NCBI GenBank assembly: GCA_012959995.1
Contig: DUCC01000029.1
Span: 1-64,000 of the forward strand
Direction of reading: 5' to 3'
Source: Acidimicrobiia bacterium
GTDB lineage: Bacteria; Actinomycetota; Acidimicrobiia; Acidimicrobiales; MedAcidi-G1
Length of the DNA: 64,000 nt
Shown here piece after piece: positions 1 through 8,109 of this stretch. The notes below the pieces were generated by a model. The model did no database searches. It was given only the letters and a program-made list of their open reading frames with translations, and had not been told where the DNA came from. How positions within the stretch are numbered: position 1 is the first letter of the stretch; each line of letters opens with the position of its first letter. The translations under genes were made by a program, and so were the position numbers.

Positions 1-2290
1 ACAGCCCACTGACCTTTACTTCCGCTAACTGGGACACGCCACAAACCGTTACCGTCACCGGTGTTGACGATGACATTATTGATGGAACTATCACCAGTAC
101 GATCACGGTCGCTGTAGACGATGCCAACTCAAATGACAACTTCGATTCTGTTGCTGATCAAACCGTTTCAGCGACCACGACCGATGATGACGTCGCTGGG
201 TTCACTATTGTTGAATCCGACGGTTCTACCGAAGTTGACGAGTCTGGAACTACTGACACATTCACGATTGTTCTTGACGCTGAACCTACAGAGGACGTAG
301 TTCTTTCGGTAACTTCAGGTGATGAAACAGAGGCAACTGTAAACCCAGGATCAATAACCTTCACAAATGAAAATTGGGACACCCCACAAACGATTACAAC
401 AACCGGTACTGATGACGTAGGAATCATTGACGGGTCGCAAATCTCAGATATCACAGTTGCAATCGTGCAAGAAGCATCCGACGACAACTTCGATTCTGTT
501 GCTGATCAAACAGTTTCAGCGACCACGACCGATGATGATGTAGCCGGGTTCACTATTGTTGAATCCGACGGATCCACTGAAGTCGATGAGTCCGGGACTA
601 CTGACACATTCACGATCGTTCTAGACGCCCAACCAACTTCAGACGTAGTCCTCACCATTGCTTCTGATGACACGGGTGAAGCAACTGTGCCAGCATCTGT
701 TACCTTCACATCTGCTGATTGGGACACCCCACAAACCATCACCGTCACAGGAATTGATGACGGGACATTGATCGACGGCAATCAAGACACAATGGTAATA
801 GTCAGTATTGATGATGCCAATTCTGATGATGGCTTTGACTCACTAGAAGATCAGACAGTAGTCGTCACAACCACTGATGACGATATACCCGAATTCACAG
901 TCACAGAAACTGACGGTTCAACAGAGGTCGCTGAATCCGGAACGACTGATACATTCACTGTTGTCCTTGATGCACAACCACAAACCGATGTTGTTATGGA
1001 CATCGTTTCATCTGATAGTACCGAAACGTTAGTAACAAGTTCGCTGACATTCACTACTTCAAATTGGAATGTGCCACAAACAGCCACAGTCACAGGTGTG
1101 GATGACTACCTAATTGACGGGACAGTTACTAGCACAATCACTGTAAGTATTAACGTGGACGCTTCAAATGAAGACTTTGCATTCACTTCGCCAAAATCTA
1201 TCTCCTCATCTACCACAGACGATGACACACCAGGATATGCAGCGGCTGAAACCGACGGTGCGACAATAGTTGAAGAAGACGGCTTCTCTGATGCATTTAC
1301 GATCGTCCTAACAGCTCAGCCAGTCACTGATGTTGTATTCACAGTCACTTCAGATGATGTTGAGGAAGTCACCGTAATCGGGAGCATCACATTTACCACC
1401 AACAACTGGGATACCGAGCAAACAATTCCAGTAGAAGCATTTAACGAATACTTAATTGATGGCAACCAAAACTCAACCATAACAATCTCCGTTGACTCTC
1501 AGAATACAGATGATGATTTCGACGGACTACTGGATACAACAATTTCTGTTGAAACAATTGATGATGACAAGGCAGGATTCACAATTATTCAAACTGGTGG
1601 AGACACAGTCATCAGTGAAGATGGAACAACTGACACATTCTCTATTGTTCTCACAGCTCAACCAACAAGCGACGTTGAAATAACGCTCAGTCAACCAACA
1701 GACGTAAACTCAAATGGAAACCTGATATTAAATGCAAATATTTCAGACGAAGCAACAATTTCAATACAATCTTTAATCTTTACTCCTGAGAACTGGGATA
1801 CTCCGCAAGCAATAACAGTGAACCCAGAAAATGATGGACTAATTGATGGGGATATTCAATTTGAAATACTCGCAGAGATTAATGATGCAACGTCAGATCC
1901 TGACTTCGCAGATGTTGACAGCGAGATTTTGATAGGAACAAACCTTGATGATGACGTTGCCGGATTTGAAATAACCTTAAATGATACTTACGTCATAGTT
2001 AATGAAACAGGGACTACTGCCACATTCAATATCGTCCTAACAGCAGAACCTCTCTCAGATGTTGTCCTCTTGCTTACTTCAAGCGATACAGGCGAGGCAA
2101 CCGTTACTGGAACACTCACCTTTACACCCGAAAACTGGGATGAAGCACAAATCGTTACTGTCACTGGGGTAGACGACACGATTATAGATAAAGAACAATA
2201 CCCATTCATCATAGTTTCAATCTCTGACACCGATTCAGACGTTCTATTCGCAGATGTTGAGAATCAAAGAGTGGGAGTAAGCAACTTTGA
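1..2290 (+). repeat. Tandem ~340-390 bp beta-repeat units
   Basis: The boundary motif encoding TTDDDVAGFTI or a variant recurs near 177, 528, 872, 1213, 1559, 1948 and 2289. This gives six complete units and one partial unit at the window edge. The first units are nearly identical in DNA (compare 177-300 with 528-650), while later units have diverged and one is longer through a short insertion near 1690-1760. This pattern fits recent expansion at the upstream end. Confidence 0.85.
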
Positions 2291-3641
2291 TGATGAAGCC
2301 GATCGAGATAACGATTACATTCTAGATCCCGACGATCCTTGCCCGGATAATCCTGATTGTGACGGTGATGGAATACGAGATAATGAAGAACCATCTGAGT
2401 TGTGTATAACTGATCCTGATTGCGATGATGATGGGCTACTTGATGGTGAAGAGTCAACTGAGTGTATAACTGATCCTGATTGTGATGATGATGGGCTACT
2501 TGATGGTGAAGAGCCATCTGAGCTGTGTATAACTGATCCTGATTGCGATGATGATGGGCTACTTGATGGTGAAGAGCCAACTGAGCTATGTATAACTGAT
2601 CCTGATTGTGATGATGATGGCATACTTGACCCAGATGAGGTTGCCCCTGAGTGTATAACTGACCCTGATTGCGATGATGATGGGCTACTTGATGGTGAAG
2701 AGCCATCTGAGCTGTGTGTAACTGATCCTGATTGCGATGATGATGGCATACTTGACCCAGATGAGGTTGCCCCTGAGTGTATAACTGATCCTGATTGCGA
2801 TGATGATGGCATACTTGACCCAGATGAGGTTGCCCCTGAGTGTATAACTGATCCTGATTGCGATGATGATGGCATACCTGACCCAGATGAGGTTGCCCCT
2901 GAGTGTATAACTGACCCTGATTTAGAATGCGGAAAAGAAATCCAAACACCCACGGTCACCATTCCGGATCTTGAAAAACCAAATCCAACTGCACCAGAAA
3001 CTGACAGCCCAAGCAGTTCATTCCCATGGTGGATTGTCATAGTTGCAGGAATAGCGCTTCTGATAGCTGCTCGAATATTCGTACTCCGATATCTCGGACG
3101 ACGGTCACCAATTATTACCCACATCGCAATTTCAGAATCGGATGATGGCTACGAGATAAGAAAGGGATCTGGAACTGAAGCAACAGGTGAATTAATGCAA
3201 GATTCAGAAATAGAGTTCCTCTCTGACGCACCAGGTCAAACGGACATAAAATTCGCTATTCGCTTGGATTCAGGAAAACTTAAATACGGAATGACAAAGC
3301 AGTCATATACGAATAGCGAGGATTTGCAATTACATGTATTAGAACTAGACGCATTGCCTGAAGTCGTCAGTATCGGCGGATTAGTATCTGAAATCATCTG
3401 GTCAATAAAAGCAAAGCGAACCCTAGGAATAACGTTCTCACTAGAATTTGAAATTGATGGCAAATGGACTGAAATCTCTCAAATCACTGAAGGGCAAATA
3501 GATTCCGATGAAGACTATGAAATCCCAACATATTGTCGAGTCGTAGCGAATTCCCCATTCAAGACCAAACGCTACTCAAACCCAGCTCCTCTAGGAGCAA
3601 TAAAATTATCCGGAGCTAGCGCAACTCATGCTCCAAACTAA
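1..3641 (+). CDS. Large repeat-containing surface protein, 3' part (5' end outside window)
   Basis: The reading frame is open from the first base, so the N-terminus lies outside the window. The visible part has three blocks. First come tandem beta-sandwich-like repeats of about 110-120 residues (to about 2290), each with a DDDVAGFTI-like start, a TDTFTIVL strand and an NWDTPQ motif, resembling Calx-beta or cadherin-like adhesin repeats. Next come nine Asp-rich repeats of about 21 residues (2349-2924) resembling thrombospondin type 3 calcium-binding repeats. After a Pro/Ser linker there is one membrane helix at about 3021-3083 (FPWWIVIVAGIALLIAARIF) followed by Arg residues. A C-terminal domain of about 180 residues, family not recognised, ends the protein. 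No LPXTG motif is visible. I infer a membrane-anchored, calcium-stabilised adhesin or receptor with the repeats outside and the last domain probably inside. Base composition is lower in G+C than the genes beyond 4600. Confidence 0.85.
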   Translation, partial: SPLTFTSANWDTPQTVTVTGVDDDIIDGTITSTITVAVDDANSNDNFDSVADQTVSATTTDDDVAGFTIVESDGSTEVDESGTTDTFTIVLDAEPTEDVVLSVTSGDETEATVNPGSITFTNENWDTPQTITTTGTDDVGIIDGSQISDITVAIVQEASDDNFDSVADQTVSATTTDDDVAGFTIVESDGSTEVDESGTTDTFTIVLDAQPTSDVVLTIASDDTGEATVPASVTFTSADWDTPQTITVTGIDDGTLIDGNQDTMVIVSIDDANSDDGFDSLEDQTVVVTTTDDDIPEFTVTETDGSTEVAESGTTDTFTVVLDAQPQTDVVMDIVSSDSTETLVTSSLTFTTSNWNVPQTATVTGVDDYLIDGTVTSTITVSINVDASNEDFAFTSPKSISSSTTDDDTPGYAAAETDGATIVEEDGFSDAFTIVLTAQPVTDVVFTVTSDDVEEVTVIGSITFTTNNWDTEQTIPVEAFNEYLIDGNQNSTITISVDSQNTDDDFDGLLDTTISVETIDDDKAGFTIIQTGGDTVISEDGTTDTFSIVLTAQPTSDVEITLSQPTDVNSNGNLILNANISDEATISIQSLIFTPENWDTPQAITVNPENDGLIDGDIQFEILAEINDATSDPDFADVDSEILIGTNLDDDVAGFEITLNDTYVIVNETGTTATFNIVLTAEPLSDVVLLLTSSDTGEATVTGTLTFTPENWDEAQIVTVTGVDDTIIDKEQYPFIIVSISDTDSDVLFADVENQRVGVSNFDDEADRDNDYILDPDDPCPDNPDCDGDGIRDNEEPSELCITDPDCDDDGLLDGEESTECITDPDCDDDGLLDGEEPSELCITDPDCDDDGLLDGEEPTELCITDPDCDDDGILDPDEVAPECITDPDCDDDGLLDGEEPSELCVTDPDCDDDGILDPDEVAPECITDPDCDDDGILDPDEVAPECITDPDCDDDGIPDPDEVAPECITDPDLECGKEIQTPTVTIPDLEKPNPTAPETDSPSSSFPWWIVIVAGIALLIAARIFVLRYLGRRSPIITHIAISESDDGYEIRKGSGTEATGELMQDSEIEFLSDAPGQTDIKFAIRLDSGKLKYGMTKQSYTNSEDLQLHVLELDALPEVVSIGGLVSEIIWSIKAKRTLGITFSLEFEIDGKWTEISQITEGQIDSDEDYEIPTYCRVVANSPFKTKRYSNPAPLGAIKLSGASATHAPN
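2349..2924 (+). repeat. Nine ~63 bp TSP3-like Asp/Cys repeats
   Basis: Nine consecutive units encode the pattern DPDCDDDG(L/I)LD followed by GEEPSELCIT or PDEVAPECIT. Each unit carries two cysteines spaced C-x5-C (CITDPDC). The spacing of Asp residues matches thrombospondin type 3 calcium-binding repeats. The two unit types are interleaved, suggesting unequal exchange between near-identical copies. Confidence 0.85.
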
Positions 3642-3656
3642 ATTTAACTACTCAGT

Positions 3657-4229
3657 TCAAGGACATCGGTTTGAAATCACTAGAGCAGCTTCCGAACTAG
3701 CTCCATCACTATCCGTAGCGTGAGCGATCAATAACAAATAGGCGCCTGCTTCATCAGGGATAGGGAAAGAAACTTCAGAAACACCTGGGACAATGAGAGA
3801 AGTTCCACCAACGATATATTCAGTTAAATCTAGAACATCATCCCCAATTTGGGTCGCAAGATCAAGAATTACCGAAGAGTCATCTTCATCAGAAACCGAT
3901 ATAGAGACAGGTATTGAACCCCCTTCAAACAATGAACTAAAGCACTCAGGCCCATCAATACCTATCACTGGGGCTTGATTCTGCGGTTCTTGTTCGATAA
4001 TAAAAGGAAGCACCGTAGGAGCGACTTTACTAGAATCACTACCTACTTCTTGAACACTGGGCGAAGGTTCTACAACTTGCGAAGGGGTTTCTTGACCCTG
4101 ACTAACAACATCATCCTCAGGACCTGATGAGAGAGCTTCAGCGAACGGCAAAACTATAGCAAATGCAAGAAAAACCGCTAGCCGCCTAATACGTTTCTGC
4201 TTATTACCGTGCTTTGAGAAGGGCATCAC
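3657..4229 (-). CDS. Small secreted protein with Ig/PKD-like domain
   Basis: A protein of about 190 residues. A basic N-terminus (KHGNKQKRIRR) precedes a hydrophobic stretch (LAVFLAFAIVLPFAEAL), a typical signal peptide. A Ser/Pro/Glu-rich linker follows, then a domain with NQAPVIGIDGPECF and SVSDEDDSSV that resembles PKD or cadherin-like folds ending in TDSDGASSEAAL. Two cysteines (one in ECF, one in NRCP at the end) could form a disulfide. It converges on the large surface protein 15 bp away. The first codon is GTG at 4229, with ATG at 4226 as the alternative; an AAAGGA lies 12-15 bases upstream. Function is unknown; cell-surface location is inferred. Confidence 0.65.
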   Translation of the reverse strand: MMPFSKHGNKQKRIRRLAVFLAFAIVLPFAEALSSGPEDDVVSQGQETPSQVVEPSPSVQEVGSDSSKVAPTVLPFIIEQEPQNQAPVIGIDGPECFSSLFEGGSIPVSISVSDEDDSSVILDLATQIGDDVLDLTEYIVGGTSLIVPGVSEVSFPIPDEAGAYLLLIAHATDSDGASSEAALVISNRCP

Positions 4230-4374
4230 CTAATATGCTAGTCCTTTACCATGGCTCTAATTGTGGATCATTCCTCATCTTAAGGGCAATGCGAGATACT
4301 CTTCACGAGCTAAAAATATGTTCGCTGAGAAGTCACATGAGTGCGCTCTTCAAGCGCGCCGTGACAACTCGACA

Positions 4375-4432
4375 TGTCTAATATTTGTCTAGAAATTCCA
4401 TCCGGATTCCATCCGACTATTCACTATGTCTA
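4375..4432. repeat. Clustered short direct repeats beside tRNA-like sequence
   Basis: TGTCTA occurs at 4375-4380, 4386-4391 and 4427-4432. Between them lies a tandem pair of ATTCCATCCG at 4395-4404 and 4406-4415. Short direct repeats near a tRNA 3' end are the usual layout of integrase arm-binding sites, but no integrase gene is present in this window. The rest of 4230-4487 is A+T-rich with no credible reading frame; it also holds a GCGCT-CTTCA-AGCGC hairpin at 4343-4357. Confidence 0.4.
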
Positions 4433-4487
4433 GCTATATTTCCTATCTAAAGGTGGAAATATCGGTCATAGCGCATAGTTGCACGCT

Positions 4488-4564
4488 GTTTCTTAGGGGC
4501 AGTCTGGTGGATCGTCGGGCTCATAACCCGAAGGTCGCAGGTTCAAATCCTGCCCCCGCCACCA
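4488..4564 (+). tRNA. Initiator tRNA-Met-like (CAU) sequence with degenerate 5' end
   Basis: The anticodon arm (TCGGG CTCATAA CCCGA), variable loop, T arm (GCAGG TTCAAAT CCTGC) and encoded CCA match bacterial initiator tRNA, including the three G-C pairs of its anticodon stem. The 3' acceptor strand CCCCGCC would need GGCGGGG, but 4488-4494 reads GTTTCTT and does not pair. The D stem is also damaged, although the D loop CAGTCTGGT is recognisable. I read this as a truncated or pseudo-tRNA covering the 3' two thirds of the gene, probably an attachment-site copy rather than a working tRNA. A covariance-model score would settle it. Confidence 0.6.
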
Positions 4565-4571
4565 AGTAGAA

Positions 4572-4597
4572 GGCCCGGTCTTTGCGGCCGGGCTTTT
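4572..4597 (+). terminator. Rho-independent terminator after the tRNA-like sequence
   Basis: GCCCGG at 4573-4578 pairs with CCGGGC at 4588-4593 around a 9-base loop and is followed by TTTT. It sits 8 bases downstream of the encoded CCA, the normal place for a tRNA terminator. Confidence 0.7.
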
Positions 4598-4636
4598 CTG
4601 GTAGGTTTTGCTAATCAAAAACTTGGGGCTGAGCCT

Positions 4637-6169
4637 ATGGCTGAAGAAATAGAGACTGCCAAGAGTTCTTCCACTGCACGGCGGTGGAACGACCTTGACG
4701 CTCTTCGAGGTTTCGCCATGCTGCTTGGCATCGGCCTACACGCTTCCCTTTCTTTCTTCCCCTCGTTTTGGCCTGCGCAAGATAAAGCATCCAGCTTTAA
4801 CGGGCCCTTTGACGAGTTCTTAATTGCTGTTCATGGGTTCCGCATGCCGTTATTTTTCCTCCTCAGCGGGTTTTTTACGGCGATGCTTTGGCAACGACGA
4901 GGCATGAAGGCACTTGTTGTTCACCGCGTATGCAGAGTTGGCTTGCCTCTCGCTTTAGGTCTTTTAACGATCGTTCCTGCGTTTGACTGGGTAGCTGAAC
5001 GATCGATCGAATCAGGCAGCAAAGACAGGGGAGAGGTAGCAACGGAGACGGAAGATGTCTGGTCAGCAATCCTCACGGGCGAACTTGATGTGGTTTCTCT
5101 GGTCGTCACCGACGGCACTGATTTGAACGTGCAAGGCGAAGACGGAGCCACCCCCCTACATTTAGCGGCTTTTCTAGGCCTGCCTGAGGTGACCCAAGTG
5201 TTGCTCGAGTCTGGTGCTGATTATGAAATAAAAAACATTGACGGGTTAACGCCGTTAGATGTCGCCGTCTGGGTTGGCAGCGCAGCCACCGCCGAAGTGT
5301 TGATAGAGGGTGGTGCTCAAGACATTCGGATAAATGGTCAGCAATGGCAAGACATTGATTGGTTTGCCGATGGTTCTGAAATTGCTGAGGCCACCTTCAA
5401 CACACCTGATACCAGCAACGAAACAGGCGTCAAATCGTGGGTTGATCAGTTTCACCATCTCTGGTTCCTGTGGTTTCTCTGCTGGTTGGTCGCAGGGTTT
5501 GCCGTAATCGCACCTTTAGCAACACAGTTAGGGCGTCGGGTTACCTCAAATACTGCACGCACCCGCATGCTTTGGGTGGCCTTCCCGTTGACATTTCTTT
5601 TCCAATTAAAGATGGGAGGCGGCGGAGAGTTCAGAACCTTCGGGCCAGATACCTCAACAGGGTTGCTACCTACCGCCCATGTCTTATTCTACTACGCCGT
5701 GTTCTTTGGCTACGGGGCGGGAGTATTCAGTACTTACGATGACGCCAGGGAGCCCCTTATTGATCGTCTTGGAAAGCATTGGAAGGTGACCCTGCCGGTG
5801 TCTGTGCTGGTGACTTTCCCTCTCGCCGCTGGGTTTACTTACGAGGGAGGAGGCTGGCCAGCGGCAGCCCTACTGCAAACGCTGTACACATGGGGAATGA
5901 CCTTTGGTTTAATCGGGCTATTCCGCCATTTTTTCTCCAGCGAACGCTATTGGGTGCGGTATCTCTCCGACGCCTCCTATTGGATGTACCTCGCTCACCT
6001 CCCCTTGGTGCTTCTTTTCCAAGACTGGACACGCAACTGGGGGATTCCCCGTATACCGAAGTTCTTCCTGATTTGTTGGGTTGTAAGCGGCCTGCTCTTA
6101 CTTACTTATCGTTATTTTGTGCGGTACACCGCTATCGGCACCCTTCTCAATGGTGTCCGAACGCGTTGA
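4637..6169 (+). CDS. Acyltransferase-3 family membrane protein with inserted ankyrin repeats
   Basis: 510 residues. The N-terminus has the acyltransferase-3 signature: DALRGFAMLLGIGLH, with Arg24 and His35 in the R-x10-H spacing, followed by several membrane helices (for example PLFFLLSGFFTAMLW). Between the early helices and the later ones (LWFLWFLCWLVAGFAVIAP onward) lies a soluble insert at residues 140-235 with at least two ankyrin repeats (DGATPLHLAAFLGLPEV and DGLTPLDVAVWVGSAATAE). The C-terminal half again matches membrane acyltransferases (SDASYWMYLAHLPLVLL). It probably transfers acyl groups to a surface glycan or lipid; the substrate is unknown. It is the first gene in the higher-G+C part of the window. 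Confidence 0.85.
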   Translation: MAEEIETAKSSSTARRWNDLDALRGFAMLLGIGLHASLSFFPSFWPAQDKASSFNGPFDEFLIAVHGFRMPLFFLLSGFFTAMLWQRRGMKALVVHRVCRVGLPLALGLLTIVPAFDWVAERSIESGSKDRGEVATETEDVWSAILTGELDVVSLVVTDGTDLNVQGEDGATPLHLAAFLGLPEVTQVLLESGADYEIKNIDGLTPLDVAVWVGSAATAEVLIEGGAQDIRINGQQWQDIDWFADGSEIAEATFNTPDTSNETGVKSWVDQFHHLWFLWFLCWLVAGFAVIAPLATQLGRRVTSNTARTRMLWVAFPLTFLFQLKMGGGGEFRTFGPDTSTGLLPTAHVLFYYAVFFGYGAGVFSTYDDAREPLIDRLGKHWKVTLPVSVLVTFPLAAGFTYEGGGWPAAALLQTLYTWGMTFGLIGLFRHFFSSERYWVRYLSDASYWMYLAHLPLVLLFQDWTRNWGIPRIPKFFLICWVVSGLLLLTYRYFVRYTAIGTLLNGVRTR

Positions 6170-6326
6170 TACACGAGTAACCAACTTTTTCACGAGTAGC
6201 CCCAAAACCATTTGCCCCCATTTGGCTGAGCCGTCAAGGCCCGAACCATATTTCCTCGCCTTGCCACCGTGCCAGCCAGAAAAGTAATGTCCTTGACGAA
6301 AACCAACGAAAGGCGTAAACAAACCA

Positions 6327-7007
6327 ATGGACTTCGAAGCAATAGTTGGAGCGCGTCGCAGCACTCGCGGCTACTTAGATAAGCCGGTAACCAAAGAACT
6401 CATGGTTGAAATCATTGACCTGGCCCAAAGGGCACCCTCGTCAATGAACACCCAGCCATGGAACTTCCATGTCCTGACTGGAGCGCCGCTTGAAGAGGTG
6501 CGAACCGGTAACACCGAGCGAATGCTGGCCGGTGCCGCCATTGACCGCGAGATCAAGATGGCCGATCATGGCTATCAGGGCATTCATCGAGAGCGTCAGA
6601 TTGGCATAGCGGTGCAACTCTTCGAAGCCATGGGCATTGAGCGTGACGACAAAACACGCCGCCAAGACTGGGTGATGCGCGGCTTCCGCCAGTTTGACGC
6701 ACCGGTGTCGGTGGTGGTCACCCTCGATAAAGAACTCGGCGACGACACCATTGCTCACTTTGACTGTGGCGCCGCAACCTACGGGTTGGTTCTGGCCGCC
6801 ACCTCGAAAGGCCTGGGCTGCGTGATCAACGGTCAAGGCATCATGCAGTCATCAGTAGTGCGCGAGCACGGGAACATCCCCGAAGACGAAGTCATCATGA
6901 CCTGTGTGGCCATGGGCTGGCCTGACCCTGACTTTGTGGCCAACGACGTGGTGTCCCGGCGAGCCGCCAACCACGATGTTGCTTCTTATGTCGGATTCGA
7001 AGACTGA
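6327..7007 (+). CDS. Nitroreductase family protein
   Basis: 226 residues, normal for the family. The N-terminal ARRSTRGYLDKPV and APSSMNTQPWNF are the FMN phosphate-binding and dimer-interface motifs of NAD(P)H-dependent flavin nitroreductases, and GLGCVINGQGIM with a following AMGWPDPD completes the fold. Such proteins reduce nitro groups, quinones or flavins in the cytoplasm; the actual substrate cannot be read from sequence. It converges on the DUF1989 gene 13 bp away. Confidence 0.85.
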   Translation: MDFEAIVGARRSTRGYLDKPVTKELMVEIIDLAQRAPSSMNTQPWNFHVLTGAPLEEVRTGNTERMLAGAAIDREIKMADHGYQGIHRERQIGIAVQLFEAMGIERDDKTRRQDWVMRGFRQFDAPVSVVVTLDKELGDDTIAHFDCGAATYGLVLAATSKGLGCVINGQGIMQSSVVREHGNIPEDEVIMTCVAMGWPDPDFVANDVVSRRAANHDVASYVGFED

Positions 7008-7020
7008 AGTTTCGAAACCG

Positions 7021-7881
7021 TTAAATGCCGTGGTGGCCGGCGTAACCAGAAGTAGCCGGCGTTTGCCAACCGGCAAGGCGACCTTGCTTCGGTTTAAAAA
7101 TTTGCACCAGTAAGGGATAACAAGATGCGACATCATCAGAATGACTGCTTCCACAATCGCCACCCGGACAAGCAGATAAAGCACCGAGAAGATCTACCTC
7201 AGCAAAGAACTCAATAAAATCACCGGGCCGAACCGGGCTGGCCTTCATAAAATACTGCTTGGTGTCTTGGGTGAAGCCGGTGCACATGAAGACATTGAGA
7301 ACATCGTGGATATGGGTTTCTGCCTCGGCCACCGTCATACCGGTAGCAGCAACAAGCGCCCGGGTCAGGTTGGAATGGCAGCAGTAGTCGTAGTCTTGGC
7401 CAGTAAGCAAATGGTTGGTATGGGGGTCACAACGGGTGCCGATGACATCGTGAATGCCGCCACCGAATTCGTCAAAACCGTACCAATCTAAGGTGTCGTG
7501 GGTAATGGTGGCCAACGGGCGAAGGAAGGGCAGGTTGCTCCACAAACGATCGCCGGTGCTGACATGGGTGGCATGCAAAGCACGGGTTTTGCCACTGTAA
7601 AATCGTTCTGATAAATCGTTGGCATGCCAAAGATTAAGGTCGCCAACCTGCGGGCCCTCCACACTGACAATACGAAAAACGTGCCCTGCAGGCACTCGAA
7701 AAGTCCGAGCATCGCGGGGAGGCACAATCACCTCATCAATGCAGGCCATGTCGCTGTGCACCAAGTCGTAGAAATCTTGATCAAAGGCCGGCACGGCATC
7801 AACCTGGTAAACAACTATCGGCTCCACCTCTCGGCGTTCAGTCGCATCTGACGGCTCTGGGTTTTGCGCAGTGATAGACAT
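7021..7881 (-). CDS. DUF1989 (urea-carboxylase-associated family) protein
   Basis: 286 residues from ATG at 7881, chosen because AAGGAG sits 5 bases upstream; the longer frame to 8082 lacks such a site. The core motifs FRVPAGHVFRIVSVEGPQVGDLNLW, SNLPFLRP and CDPHTNHL are those of DUF1989, a family often found with urea carboxylase or guanidine-degradation genes. CHSNLTRAL and DVLNVFMCTGFTQD are also typical. A urea amidolyase or guanidine gene is not present nearby. I looked at the 228-base upstream gap for a guanidine riboswitch and saw no match. Function is unknown beyond the family link. Confidence 0.8.
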   Translation of the reverse strand: MSITAQNPEPSDATERREVEPIVVYQVDAVPAFDQDFYDLVHSDMACIDEVIVPPRDARTFRVPAGHVFRIVSVEGPQVGDLNLWHANDLSERFYSGKTRALHATHVSTGDRLWSNLPFLRPLATITHDTLDWYGFDEFGGGIHDVIGTRCDPHTNHLLTGQDYDYCCHSNLTRALVAATGMTVAEAETHIHDVLNVFMCTGFTQDTKQYFMKASPVRPGDFIEFFAEVDLLGALSACPGGDCGSSHSDDVASCYPLLVQIFKPKQGRLAGWQTPATSGYAGHHGI

Positions 7882-8109
7882 GGCACTCCTTGGTTGGAGC
7901 GAGACTACTTGAAGAGGCCGCCGTTTTTCGGCACTGTGATAAAGCACATCTATGGGGCCGCCACCCGAACCGGACTTTACTATCGCCGCAAGATTCTTCT
8001 GGAGAGCCATACTGTTTGCCATGGCCGGCACAGCTTTGCCCAGTCGGCGCATCACGCGACTAAAGCCAATAGCTACGTACAACGGTGCAAGGTTTACTAA
8101 GTTTCTGGG

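Noticed and set aside
158-1093. Reverse-strand frames opposite the beta repeats
   Set aside because: Same cause: repeated forward coding sequence with similar open antisense frames.
2349-2924. CRISPR-like array
   Set aside because: The 63-bp periodic sequence is a coding repeat without distinct spacers.
2209-3124. Long reverse-strand frames opposite the Asp-rich repeats (His/Gln-rich and Ser/Gly-rich proteins)
   Set aside because: They are antisense reflections of the 63-bp repeats; repeat periodicity keeps all frames open and neither has a ribosome site.
7882-8082. N-terminal extension of the DUF1989 protein
   Set aside because: AAGGAG sits just ahead of the ATG at 7881, and the extension has no family similarity.
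7882-8109. Guanidine riboswitch ahead of the DUF1989 gene
   Set aside because: The conserved ykkC-type blocks could not be found on either strand of this gap.
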